Shown here piece by piece: positions 35,834 to 45,298 of a stretch of DNA of 64,000 nucleotides. The stretch is taken from contig CACZMI010000001.1 in NCBI GenBank assembly GCA_902782245.1, forward strand, positions 62,001 through 126,000, in the 5' to 3' direction. Within the stretch, counting starts at the first letter, position 1. Each line of letters starts with the position of its first letter. The notes below the pieces were generated by a model that was not told where the DNA came from, ran no database searches, and worked only from the letters and a program-made list of their open reading frames with translations. Made by a program: the position numbers and the translations under genes. Source of the stretch: an uncultured Bacteroidales bacterium. Lineage in GTDB: Bacteria; Bacteroidota; Bacteroidia; Bacteroidales; Bacteroidaceae.

Positions 35834-37967
35834 TTATATCCGCTTGGCATTACGCGCCCTCTGCTGCATTACTGCGGTACTGATATGCTCCTGCGTCCCT
35901 GAGAAGGATGACAGCCTCTCTTCATCGGACCGCACATATAAGGTGGCGGTGCTCATGCATAAAAGCGAGCAGGCACGTTGGGAGCGCACAGCCGATTTCG
36001 CACTTGGCAACATAGCCCGTGCACAGCGCGGTATGGACAACAAGATACAGCTGCAACTCACCTTCAAGGACCAGGATGCCCCGGACATAGATGATTACAT
36101 GCAACAGATAGCCCGGGACACCACCATCATTGCCATAATAGGACCGACCACATCCATCAGAGCCGAGCAGATGGCCCTGCAACTCACCAGGATGCCCGAG
36201 TGCCATAAACCCCTGCTCACGCCATCGGCCACCTATGTACAGTATCAGCGCAAGTTTGCAAACATACCATACATCTGGAACCTGGCCGAGAGTGACATAA
36301 CACAACTGGAGATCATAATATCCGAGATTGCCAGCCTGCATACCGACGGTCAGGTCACACTTGAACTGCTTGCACAGGATGACGGCCGTAATGACGTCAC
36401 CAGCGACTACGTGCAATGGTTCAGTTTCATAGCCGAAGAATACTCCCTACAGGTAAGTGGAGTACATCTTTACAGCAATACGGACGATATCCGGCGTTGC
36501 GTGGAGGAGATATGCGGAACCGATCCCGAAAAACAGTCTCGCATACTCCTATTCAGTCCCACGACCGAGGATGATGCAATAGCATTTGACCGTGAACTAT
36601 GCAGTTATCAGGCTCAGACCGAAGCTCAAGGAAAGCAGTTCTTTGCACCCTTCAGGATATACTGCTCCGACGGATTCGTATCTGAGCGCATAGCCGATGC
36701 CGTACAGTATGACGGTTATGAAGGCGTTGACCTGTCGGCCACTCCTGAAAGCGGTTTCATACAGGCATATCAGAAAATCTTTGGCTCCGAGCCTCTGAAC
36801 GGAGAGGCTCAGTTCTTTGATGCCATCAATATCATAGCCTACGCCGCCACGCTCTACAACTCTCCGCTCCGCAACCGGTTAACCTCATTCAATGATGCCA
36901 TTCAGGCTGTAGTAAGCGGTGAGGGCGGCAACGGAGGCACTTGGTTCCCGTTTGATATGGCACGCCAAATCACCCTGCTCAGACAGGGTGTCACGCCCCA
37001 TATTGAAGGAGTGAGCAGCGTCACCAACTCCACCTTCCGCCGTTGGCGCCTCTTTGAGGGAGAGTACGTAACCACCGAGTACATAAGTTCACAAGGCTCC
37101 AAACGAACCACCTCATCCAAAAACATAGGCGAATGGTTCGCCACAAAAATGGATGACCTATCCCTCTCCGACAGCACATCCATTCCCCGTTACCCCACCC
37201 TTGACAAGAACTGGGCACTCATAGTAGCCGCCTCAAAAGGATGGCCCAACTACCGTTTCCAGGCCGATGCGCTGGCTATGTACCAGATTCTCAAGTATTA
37301 TGGTTTTGATGATGACCATATAGTCCTTGTCTGCGAGGATGATCTGGCGAATCATGCCTACAACCCCTTACCCGGCCAGTTGTTCGTAACAATGAACGGG
37401 CGCAATGTCTATGACCAGTCTGCCATAGACTACCGTCTCCATGACCTTAAGCCCGAAGATATAGGAGATATCCTTCAGGGACGCGCATCGGAGAGGCTTC
37501 CTCATGTACTTGAGCCCGATAATGACGACAACGTATTCATATTCTGGAGCAGTCACGGATCTCCGGGTTCACTCTACTTTGGAGATTCCCCGCTTATGAC
37601 CTACAGCAAGATGAAAGACATACTGTCCGATACCCCTCACCGCAAGATGCTGTTTGTGGTCGAGGCCTGCTATAGCGGAGGTCTGGGACAGGCCTGCCAG
37701 GGTACCCCCGGCACACTGTTCGTCACAGCCGCCAACCCCTATGAAACCAGTCACGCCGACGTCTGGAGTGAAGAGATAGGAGTATATCTGTCCAACGGTT
37801 TCACCCAAGGCTTCATGAAGGCCATATACAAAGATCCCGCAGTATCTCTGCGGGACCTCTATTACACACTTGCCGCGCATACCAACGGTTCACACGTCAA
37901 GATCTATAACAATCAGAAATTCGGCAGTGTCTACAACAACACCATGCAAGAATTCATCAAGCCTTAA
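35820..37967 (+). CDS. Lipoprotein fusing a type I periplasmic-binding domain to a legumain-like C13 cysteine protease
   Basis: 715 residues from the ATG at 35820 (MRTTDYIRLALRALC); an ATG 27 bases earlier spoils the signal. Lipobox LICSC places the lipid on Cys25. Residues about 40-430 look like a receptor ligand-binding/Leu-binding fold (YKVAVLMHKSEQARW; IIAIIGPTTSIRAEQMALQL; KPLLTPSAT). Residues about 465-700 follow legumain closely: NWALIVAASKGWPNYRFQAD, IFWSSHGSPGSLYFGD (His579), KMLFVVEACYSGGL (Cys617), VTAANPYETSHAD, LAAHTNGSHVKIYNN. The His-Gly and Glu-Ala-Cys dyad is intact. Legumains cut after Asn or Asp. A ligand-controlled protease acting on the co-encoded MACPF proteins is inferred. 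Its TAA overlaps the opposing RND stop by 4 bases. Confidence 0.88.
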   Translation: MRTTDYIRLALRALCCITAVLICSCVPEKDDSLSSSDRTYKVAVLMHKSEQARWERTADFALGNIARAQRGMDNKIQLQLTFKDQDAPDIDDYMQQIARDTTIIAIIGPTTSIRAEQMALQLTRMPECHKPLLTPSATYVQYQRKFANIPYIWNLAESDITQLEIIISEIASLHTDGQVTLELLAQDDGRNDVTSDYVQWFSFIAEEYSLQVSGVHLYSNTDDIRRCVEEICGTDPEKQSRILLFSPTTEDDAIAFDRELCSYQAQTEAQGKQFFAPFRIYCSDGFVSERIADAVQYDGYEGVDLSATPESGFIQAYQKIFGSEPLNGEAQFFDAINIIAYAATLYNSPLRNRLTSFNDAIQAVVSGEGGNGGTWFPFDMARQITLLRQGVTPHIEGVSSVTNSTFRRWRLFEGEYVTTEYISSQGSKRTTSSKNIGEWFATKMDDLSLSDSTSIPRYPTLDKNWALIVAASKGWPNYRFQADALAMYQILKYYGFDDDHIVLVCEDDLANHAYNPLPGQLFVTMNGRNVYDQSAIDYRLHDLKPEDIGDILQGRASERLPHVLEPDNDDNVFIFWSSHGSPGSLYFGDSPLMTYSKMKDILSDTPHRKMLFVVEACYSGGLGQACQGTPGTLFVTAANPYETSHADVWSEEIGVYLSNGFTQGFMKAIYKDPAVSLRDLYYTLAAHTNGSHVKIYNNQKFGSVYNNTMQEFIKP

Positions 37968-40900
37968 ATTATCTCATGCGACTTGGCTTTTAGCGGGAAG
38001 AACACCGGCATGACGAGTACGATGGCTATGACTGAGAAGAGCATGCCGCTCATCACTCCTATCGCAAAGCTGAACCAGAACTGGTTCTGCTTGCCGTCAA
38101 ACAGGAACGGGATAAGGCCAAGTACGGTACTCAGGATGGTGAGCATGGTGGGTATGATCTTGCGGTTGTATGCCTTGATGTAGGTCTTTATCCCGTACTC
38201 TCCTGTGGCCGCCGCTATGGTCCTGTACTCAGATGTCAGGTATATACCCGCATTCACCGTGATACCGCAAAGCATGATCATGGCCGCGAATCCGCCCTGT
38301 CCGAACGACACTCCGAATATGGGGTACGCCAGGAAAAGTCCCATAAAGCTTACAGGAATGAGCAGTACAACCATCAGCGGAACCTTGAACGACTCAAACA
38401 ACGAAGCGCAGATCATGAAAATAACCAGTACCACCACGAATATGAGTGCAGTGCGCTGTCTCTGCTCGCTCCACCAGCCGTAGTTGTTGCCAACTCCCAC
38501 ATGAAATCCCATAGGCAGCCTTTCATTGAACCTTTTGGTCAACTCATTCTGCATTTTTGCCCTCAAATCATATGAGCCGATGAACTCGTAGCCCACTCCT
38601 ATCCTGTACTCCTGATTGTTGCGCTCAATTGAAAGTCCGGTACGGCGCTTCTCAATCGATCCCAGATCGCTGAGACGGATATTCATACTGTCAATTACGA
38701 CCATATCGTTGCGGATATGCCACAGGTCATAATAATCCTTGTCCGATGAAACCAGCCTTATCGGGGTAAAGTCGTGCCCGTCATAAACACCCTGACCGCC
38801 CACTTGACTGTCATAAAGCTGCTCGCGGATATAACCCAAATATCTGTTAAGGTTGGTACCCTGACGCACCAGTTTCTCGCGGTCCAGATCCATGTAGAAC
38901 TCGTTATTTACATATGATCCGTAACCCCGGCCGGTAAATCCGGCCTGACCGTTTACGCGGCGGTTCTTCTTAAGGGAGTCAATCAGCTCCTCGGCATAAC
39001 GGTACAGCAGGTCATAGTTATAACCGTAAATCTCCAGACTGTTTGACCAACTGGTCCTGTAGACGCTGTTACTCAGGTACTGGTCATTCTCTGATATACT
39101 GGGAATAGTCCATACCGCACCGCCAAACCTCATGGCCTTGGCCCACAGACGCTGCTTGAGTTCAAGCGGGAAGTTGGTTTTCTGAAACTCTTCCTTGAAA
39201 TGAATCTCCAATGTGCCGCTTGTACCCGACAGACTTGTGTAGAAATCACTTATCTCATCATACTGCTGTAGCCAGTTCTCCATCTCCTTGACAATCTCGT
39301 TGAGTTGCTGAACAGTCTGGCCCTCGGCAAGCGAAGCATAAACATTTAGTACGGTTTCACTGGCAACATCATCTCCGCGACTGAATGACATACGTCCGTT
39401 AGAATGCTTCTGGAAGATATTCATGGTACCTCCCAGAGGATACTCAAACCACTTCTTGTTACGCTGATACCACTTGCTTCCTATCGTCTTGTTATAAAGG
39501 CCCACCAAACCGCCCTTGGTATTATCTTTACCCTGTTCGGTATTCTTATGGTGAACCTGATTGGGCAGCAGCTGGATCGGAATACCGAACAGCAGTATCA
39601 GTGCCACGATATAAATCCATCGGTGATTGCGGTTCCAATCCGTAAAGCGCTCGTAGCGTGCAGTATGGCGCACCAGACGACGCCTACGCTTCATGGTGTT
39701 CCTGACAACGCCCTTGCTCTTAAGCGGAATATACTCCAAAAGTGCAGGCACAAACAGGAACGCAATTATGATGGATAGCGTCAGGTTTATTACTATTACC
39801 CATATAAAATCGGTAAGATTGGCTCTGGTCCCCTCGGGGAGGAAGAACACCAGCAGCAGGGCACCTATCGTAGTAAGCAACGCACCCGTAATGGAGAACA
39901 TCACCTTACGGTCACCATAGTAGGTATAGTGGTCAGCAATGACAATCGCCGTATCTATGATGATACCCAACGAAACCGTAATACCCGCCATTGAGTAAAC
40001 CTCGATGTCCACTCCAAAGAGTTTGTAGAATATCACGGCACTGAGCAGGTTCACCACAATAGTGAGACCAATCACAGCCAGGTATCTGAAATTGCGGCTT
40101 ACCGCCAGTACAAACAGCAGCAGGATACCCAATGAAAGCAAGGCACGCAGGAATATTTTCTGCATCTCGTCGCTCAGATACTTGGACGCGTCATAGTTGT
40201 TTTTGATGGCAAAATTCTCGGGCAGTTCCTCTTTCAACTCCTCAACCTTTTTCTTTACCGCATCCGTAACATCAATCGTATTGATATCCTCAAGAGCTGT
40301 AACATACAGGTTAATGGTATTCAGACCATTTATCCTGTTGTATGAGTTCGGAGTCTGCTCGCGGTACTGGACCGTAGCAAAATCGCCCATGTAATACATA
40401 CGGCCGTTAACCATACCGATAGGAATCTGCTCCAAATCACCCTTCAGATCACGGCTTTTAAGGCGTACCAGCATCAGTCGGTCCTCCAAGACCTCGGTAC
40501 CCACAATACCGTTCTGGTAATAACGGCTCATGGCCTCACTCAGGTTACCTGGAGTCATTCCAACTGCACGCAGCGAGTTGGGGTCAAACGTAAGCACCCA
40601 CTCAAATGCCTTTGCACCCGATGTATATACGCTCTCTATACCCTCAATCTTTGACAATGGCGGTATAAGATGCTTCTCGGCATAACGTACAATCTCAATG
40701 GCGGGCATATCGGCATTTATGGTATAACTCAGGATTGTCTGGCTGCCGCGTCCGCCGCCGCCCACTGATCCGCTCAATCCCACACTCGAGCCCTCAGGCA
40801 ACTTGCTGCGAATCTGACGCAGACGGGTGGCCACATCAAAACGGGTGGTCTCCATATTGGTACCTTTCTTGAAGCTCAGGTTAATGTTACCGCCGCCATT

Positions 40901-41161
40901 GTTGGTATTGGCAGTTATATTGCTGACGCCATCAACCGTATTCAGAGCTCCTTCTATGACCGATGTCACCTCAGTCTCAACTACTCTGGCCGATCCACTG
41001 CCGCTGAAATAGACCGACAGGTTCAGGTTCTCCTGCAGAGGATTGTACTGAACGTTGAGCTGGCCGGTGAATATGAGTATGACACCCACCAGCATCATCA
41101 GGATCATTATCAGGATGATTGAGAAAGAGTGGCTCTTCTTTCCTTTCTGTGTGGTGTTCAT
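37964..41161 (-). CDS. RND-family efflux permease (second of pair)
   Basis: 1065 residues. Inner-membrane RND transporter with 12 expected membrane segments: TM1 SHSFSIILIMILMMLVGVILI, the TM4 proton-relay region GITVSLGIIIDTAIVIADH with Asp, and late segments (FAAMIMLCGITVNAGIYLTSEYRT). Two large periplasmic loops carry the porter and docking subdomains. Two atypical features are a Lys/Arg-rich cytoplasmic stretch after TM6 (KSKGVVRNTMKRRRRLVRHTARYERF) and a less conserved second half. It is the last gene of TolC-MFP-RND-RND, with a 4-base overlap (ATGA) to the first RND. Substrate unknown. Confidence 0.92.
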   Translation of the reverse strand: MNTTQKGKKSHSFSIILIMILMMLVGVILIFTGQLNVQYNPLQENLNLSVYFSGSGSARVVETEVTSVIEGALNTVDGVSNITANTNNGGGNINLSFKKGTNMETTRFDVATRLRQIRSKLPEGSSVGLSGSVGGGGRGSQTILSYTINADMPAIEIVRYAEKHLIPPLSKIEGIESVYTSGAKAFEWVLTFDPNSLRAVGMTPGNLSEAMSRYYQNGIVGTEVLEDRLMLVRLKSRDLKGDLEQIPIGMVNGRMYYMGDFATVQYREQTPNSYNRINGLNTINLYVTALEDINTIDVTDAVKKKVEELKEELPENFAIKNNYDASKYLSDEMQKIFLRALLSLGILLLFVLAVSRNFRYLAVIGLTIVVNLLSAVIFYKLFGVDIEVYSMAGITVSLGIIIDTAIVIADHYTYYGDRKVMFSITGALLTTIGALLLVFFLPEGTRANLTDFIWVIVINLTLSIIIAFLFVPALLEYIPLKSKGVVRNTMKRRRRLVRHTARYERFTDWNRNHRWIYIVALILLFGIPIQLLPNQVHHKNTEQGKDNTKGGLVGLYNKTIGSKWYQRNKKWFEYPLGGTMNIFQKHSNGRMSFSRGDDVASETVLNVYASLAEGQTVQQLNEIVKEMENWLQQYDEISDFYTSLSGTSGTLEIHFKEEFQKTNFPLELKQRLWAKAMRFGGAVWTIPSISENDQYLSNSVYRTSWSNSLEIYGYNYDLLYRYAEELIDSLKKNRRVNGQAGFTGRGYGSYVNNEFYMDLDREKLVRQGTNLNRYLGYIREQLYDSQVGGQGVYDGHDFTPIRLVSSDKDYYDLWHIRNDMVVIDSMNIRLSDLGSIEKRRTGLSIERNNQEYRIGVGYEFIGSYDLRAKMQNELTKRFNERLPMGFHVGVGNNYGWWSEQRQRTALIFVVVLVIFMICASLFESFKVPLMVVLLIPVSFMGLFLAYPIFGVSFGQGGFAAMIMLCGITVNAGIYLTSEYRTIAAATGEYGIKTYIKAYNRKIIPTMLTILSTVLGLIPFLFDGKQNQFWFSFAIGVMSGMLFSVIAIVLVMPVFFPLKAKSHEII

Positions 41162-44100
41162 CTATCGGACTTCTTATAGATTACATAATAAGCCAGAGGT
41201 ACAAAGAACACGCTCACAAACGTACCGGCTATCATACCAGAAATAAGTGCAAGTGAGAGTGGGTATTGCAGGTCACTGCCCATATCACCACGTACCAGGA
41301 ACGGAGCGATGGCAAGTATAGTAGTGAGCGATGTCATTATTATGGCTTTCAGACGGCGGCCGCCGGCCTCCAGAATGGCATGTTTAAGACCCATGCCCTG
41401 CTCGCGCAGGCGGTTTATGGTATCCACCTTAAGAATGGAGTCATTGATAACGATACCGCACATAACCACCATACCTATCATGGACATAAGGTTAATGCTC
41501 TCGCCGAACAGCCACAGTGTGCCCAATACGGCAAATATGTCAATGATCAGCTCGCTAAGTATTATGAACGGCTGTACCATACTCTCAAACTGGGCTGCCA
41601 GGATAAAGAACAGCAGCAGGATGGATATCGCAAGTACGGCGCAGAGTTCCTTAATCATCTCGCGGTTGCTGAAATAAGTACCGCTGAAACTTACCTCAAA
41701 CCTGTCGTCATCACGCACCACCTTCTTTACCACATCCATCACACGACGGGCCTCACGTCCGCGCACGTCAAGCACCAGCGGATAGAACTCGCCGTCCACG
41801 CCGCTTGCTATCTGCTTGAGGTCACGGTTACGGGTCTCCTTGAGCAGGATCTCAAGCGGCACACGTCCGCCCTGGGTATTGATATAACTGCCCTGAATAA
41901 GGTCCTTAGCCTCTTTGGTACCCACGCCAATCACAACCGGCATTGAGAAATCGCCCCTGGAAATACGCAGTACCGAACCCGCATTCATGGAGTTCTGCAG
42001 GTAGCTCATAATCTGATTGAAACTTACTCCATACAGAGCCAGACGCTCCGGATCGGTAATAAGCTCAATATACTCGTTCCACTCCGGCTGCTGGATATAA
42101 AGTTCCGGCAGGGCGGCGCGCAGAGCATACAGAAGAGTTGACAGCTCATCGGGCTCAGGAGTGCTGCCGTCAATATTCTTTATTCGGGCCACCAGAGGAG
42201 CCTCCTTGTCCTGGAACAGCATATCAAAGATGTTGCCCGATGCCTGACAACTGTGCACTGCCAGCGGCCACTCGCGTGCAATATATTCATTAGCCCTGGT
42301 TTCAATCTCATTGACCTGGCTGATACCGTCGCTCTTGATATAGACGGTTGCCTCCGATATACCCATCTCGCGGGTATGGGACAATGCAAACTGCTGGGCA
42401 CCTGTCATAGCTGTATATTGGGTCACCAGCTCCGGGAACTGAGCCACAATCTGCTCGCAACGACGGTTGTTCTCCTCGATGGTAATACGCTCGTTCCATT
42501 CAATATTGAGCAGGGTATCGCTATGTGAGAGTGTAGGCAGTTTCTGCTTGTCCAGGTTTATGAACAGCACACCTATAAGCACCACTGCAGCAGCAAAGAT
42601 ACCCCACATAACACCCCTGCGGCGGAAGAACCAGCTCAGTATCCGGTCATACCCCTTGGTCATGTTACCCACGCTTATCCTGCTTATGAACTTGTTGGGA
42701 GTAAAGCAGGGCTGCTTACGGTAGAACCTGTAATAGAACACAGGAATAACCAGCACCGACATAATCAGGGCCGATATCAGCGTAATGGTCACCGCCATAG
42801 CCTCATCATAGAACAGCGCACCTGCAATACCGCTCATAAAAATCAGCGGGATAAAGATAGCGCAGGTAGTCAGTACTGAACTCAGCATAGGCGTGAACAC
42901 CTCCTGGGTACCATATACGCAGGCATCGGCCAGGGGCTCACCCTTACTCCATCGCTGGGTGATGTTGTCAATAGTGATTATAGAGTTATCCACCATCATA
43001 CCCAGACCCAGCACAAGACCGGACAGCGATATGATGTTGATTGAGATATTAAGCACATAGAAGAACAGGAAAGACAGAATGAGCGCCGTAGGAATGGTAA
43101 TGACCACCAGCAGCGGACTGCGGAAATCCTGCATAAAGAAGAATATGATCAGACAGGCAAACAGTGCACCGTAAATAAGGTTACGCACCATGTTGTTTAT
43201 CGAGTAGTCCAACAACTCTGTCTGGTCACGTGTAATCTGGAAATTCAGCTCCGGATACTCACGCTCAAACACATCCATCAGGCCTTGAATGCCATCACGC
43301 AGATCGGCCATACGAGCATCGGAACGCTTTATGACAGCCATCGATATGCACTGCTCGCCATCGGCAGTAACCATACCCTTACGGTTCTGCTCCTCCTCAC
43401 GAACCACGGCCAAATCCTTTATCTGATAGGTGCGTCCGCCCAGTTTGAGCCATACGTTCTCCACATCCTCGCGTGTAACCACAGTCGATTCAAAACGAAC
43501 GTCAAACCGGTACTCGCCGTCACGGATTGAGAGGCTTCCCAGAGATACGTTGGCATTCTGGATGGCACTGCTCAACGCGTTCTCATCAACACCTATTGCA
43601 CGCAGTTTCTCCATATCGGGTATTATGAGCAACTGCGGATACAGTACGCCCGATATATCCACCATGGCCACCTGCGGCAACTGCTCCAGACGACGGGTAA
43701 TAACTTGACGGCAAAAATCACTCATCTCAAGCAGACGGGTTCCGCCTGAATGTTTTGAGTCCTTAAGCGAAATATTGATAAAGAATGCCGGAATGTCCGT
43801 TGCGCTGGCGCGTGCAATCATGGGGCGTTCCTCACCTGCTCCCCAGCCTGAAGTGGCGCGGTCCACGCGGTCATTCACATCAATGAAAATGTAATCGGCG
43901 TCGGCACCATACTCAAAAGACATCTCAATCAGTCCGCTGCCGTCCTTGGCCGTACATACAATATCCTTAAGATGCGCCACCTGCGACAGTTGTGAGCGCA
44001 GGCCGTTCATCAATGCATCATTAAGCTCACGTGCGCTGCGGTTAGGCGATGTCACCTGCACCGTAATCTGCGGCACGTTTATGTCCGGCACCAGTGATAC

Positions 44101-44193
44101 CGGCAGTTTCTTAATGGCCGCTATTCCCAGCACCATGACTGCAATGAGCACCATGGTAACTGCAATAGGCCGTTTAATCAATCCCTTGAACAT
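41158..44193 (-). CDS. RND-family efflux permease (first of pair)
   Basis: 1011 residues. The N-terminus MFKGLIKRPIAVTMVLIAVMVLGI and the loop LPVSLVPDINVPQITVQV are standard for hydrophobe/amphiphile or related RND pumps. The TM4 Asp motif is LVLGLGMMVDNSIITIDNI and the TM10-11 block is GMVVMCGIVINDSILKVDTINRLREQG. With the adaptor, outer-membrane channel and a second RND it would form a tripartite exporter; tandem dissimilar RNDs suggest a heteromeric pump of the MdtBC type. It starts 6 bases after the adaptor gene. Confidence 0.95.
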   Translation of the reverse strand: MFKGLIKRPIAVTMVLIAVMVLGIAAIKKLPVSLVPDINVPQITVQVTSPNRSARELNDALMNGLRSQLSQVAHLKDIVCTAKDGSGLIEMSFEYGADADYIFIDVNDRVDRATSGWGAGEERPMIARASATDIPAFFINISLKDSKHSGGTRLLEMSDFCRQVITRRLEQLPQVAMVDISGVLYPQLLIIPDMEKLRAIGVDENALSSAIQNANVSLGSLSIRDGEYRFDVRFESTVVTREDVENVWLKLGGRTYQIKDLAVVREEEQNRKGMVTADGEQCISMAVIKRSDARMADLRDGIQGLMDVFEREYPELNFQITRDQTELLDYSINNMVRNLIYGALFACLIIFFFMQDFRSPLLVVITIPTALILSFLFFYVLNISINIISLSGLVLGLGMMVDNSIITIDNITQRWSKGEPLADACVYGTQEVFTPMLSSVLTTCAIFIPLIFMSGIAGALFYDEAMAVTITLISALIMSVLVIPVFYYRFYRKQPCFTPNKFISRISVGNMTKGYDRILSWFFRRRGVMWGIFAAAVVLIGVLFINLDKQKLPTLSHSDTLLNIEWNERITIEENNRRCEQIVAQFPELVTQYTAMTGAQQFALSHTREMGISEATVYIKSDGISQVNEIETRANEYIAREWPLAVHSCQASGNIFDMLFQDKEAPLVARIKNIDGSTPEPDELSTLLYALRAALPELYIQQPEWNEYIELITDPERLALYGVSFNQIMSYLQNSMNAGSVLRISRGDFSMPVVIGVGTKEAKDLIQGSYINTQGGRVPLEILLKETRNRDLKQIASGVDGEFYPLVLDVRGREARRVMDVVKKVVRDDDRFEVSFSGTYFSNREMIKELCAVLAISILLLFFILAAQFESMVQPFIILSELIIDIFAVLGTLWLFGESINLMSMIGMVVMCGIVINDSILKVDTINRLREQGMGLKHAILEAGGRRLKAIIMTSLTTILAIAPFLVRGDMGSDLQYPLSLALISGMIAGTFVSVFFVPLAYYVIYKKSDR

Positions 44194-44199
44194 GGCTTA

Positions 44200-45291
44200 T
44201 CAATCCTGAATTACCACCTCTGCATCATCACCCAGGTTAAGGTTACCGCTGGTAATGATCTTATCACCTACTTTGAGGTCTGCGCCACGATCCGTGTTAG
44301 GCTCAACCACATGCTCCATGGTGTTTGACATAATCACATTCACGTAAGTCCACAGACTGTGTCCGGTCTCGGGATCAATGCGGAACAGCACCTCCATATT
44401 GTCACGTATAACAACGGCACTCTTGGGAACTACCAACTGGTTAGGTATGCTGTTCTCAACTGTGATGCGTACGTTCATACCGTCCATCAGTTCATCGGCT
44501 CCGGGTACCTGTGCCGTAACCTGAATCTGACCGTTCTGGTCAACAGTGGGGTTGATTGATACAATTGATCCCTTTATTACCAGTTCACTGTTTACAAACG
44601 GCGATACCAGCACCTGCTGGCCCACATGAACAAAACCGTACTCGGTCTCCAGTACACTGAACCTTACCAGATAACGGCTGTCATCAATCAGGGTGCAGAA
44701 CTGCCCGCTCTGCTCATATACATGCCCCTTTACGCTGGCCACCTTACCGCTGAACGGAGCCTTAAGGTCACACTGGCGGAATGTACGCTCTGCATTCTCA
44801 AGTGCCATCTTGGAATCTATGAAACCGGTGTTGATATAGATAACACGCTTTTGGTCAGCCGGTATCTTGGCAGTATCGGCCAGAGTGTAACCGTAATCCA
44901 GCAAGCGGTCGGCCAGGTTCATCTCAGCCTTGTCAAAAGCCAGACGGGCCTGCTCCAACTGACGGCGGGGCTGCTCCTTATCGAGCGATGCCAGTATCTG
45001 ACCTTTCTGTATCTTCTGTCCGTCACGCACATTAACCTGGGCAATCTTACCCTGTGCCTCAAACTGCACGGTCACCTTGCTCTGAGCCTCCAGTTTACCG
45101 TTGCATATAAGCTGTTTGTTGAAAGTCTTGAGTTGCAGCGGCTCAACGGTCACGATATTCTTATCGGCCTTAAAACTGCCGCGAGCCATCTCGGTAGTAT
45201 CCTCCTCTGACTCATCCTTATCTTTCTTACCCTTGCAGCTGCAAACAAGAACTGCAATTACCAAAACACCAATAATTCTATATGCTTTCAT
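44200..45291 (-). CDS. RND membrane fusion (adaptor) lipoprotein
   Basis: 363 residues with lipobox VCSC (Cys19) and an acidic KGKKDKDESEEDT run. The barrel-sandwich halves are CNGKLEAQSKVTVQFEAQGKIAQVNVRDGQKIQKGQILASLD and LKAPFSGKVASVKGHVYEQSGQFCTLID, flanking a helical hairpin with DKAEMNLADRLLDYGYTLAD. The beta-barrel region follows (GFVHVGQQVLVSPF). It is the HlyD/AcrA-type link between the RND pumps and the TolC-like channel. It sits 7 bases after the TolC-family gene. Confidence 0.95.
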   Translation of the reverse strand: MKAYRIIGVLVIAVLVCSCKGKKDKDESEEDTTEMARGSFKADKNIVTVEPLQLKTFNKQLICNGKLEAQSKVTVQFEAQGKIAQVNVRDGQKIQKGQILASLDKEQPRRQLEQARLAFDKAEMNLADRLLDYGYTLADTAKIPADQKRVIYINTGFIDSKMALENAERTFRQCDLKAPFSGKVASVKGHVYEQSGQFCTLIDDSRYLVRFSVLETEYGFVHVGQQVLVSPFVNSELVIKGSIVSINPTVDQNGQIQVTAQVPGADELMDGMNVRITVENSIPNQLVVPKSAVVIRDNMEVLFRIDPETGHSLWTYVNVIMSNTMEHVVEPNTDRGADLKVGDKIITSGNLNLGDDAEVVIQD

Positions 45292-45298
45292 AATTCCG

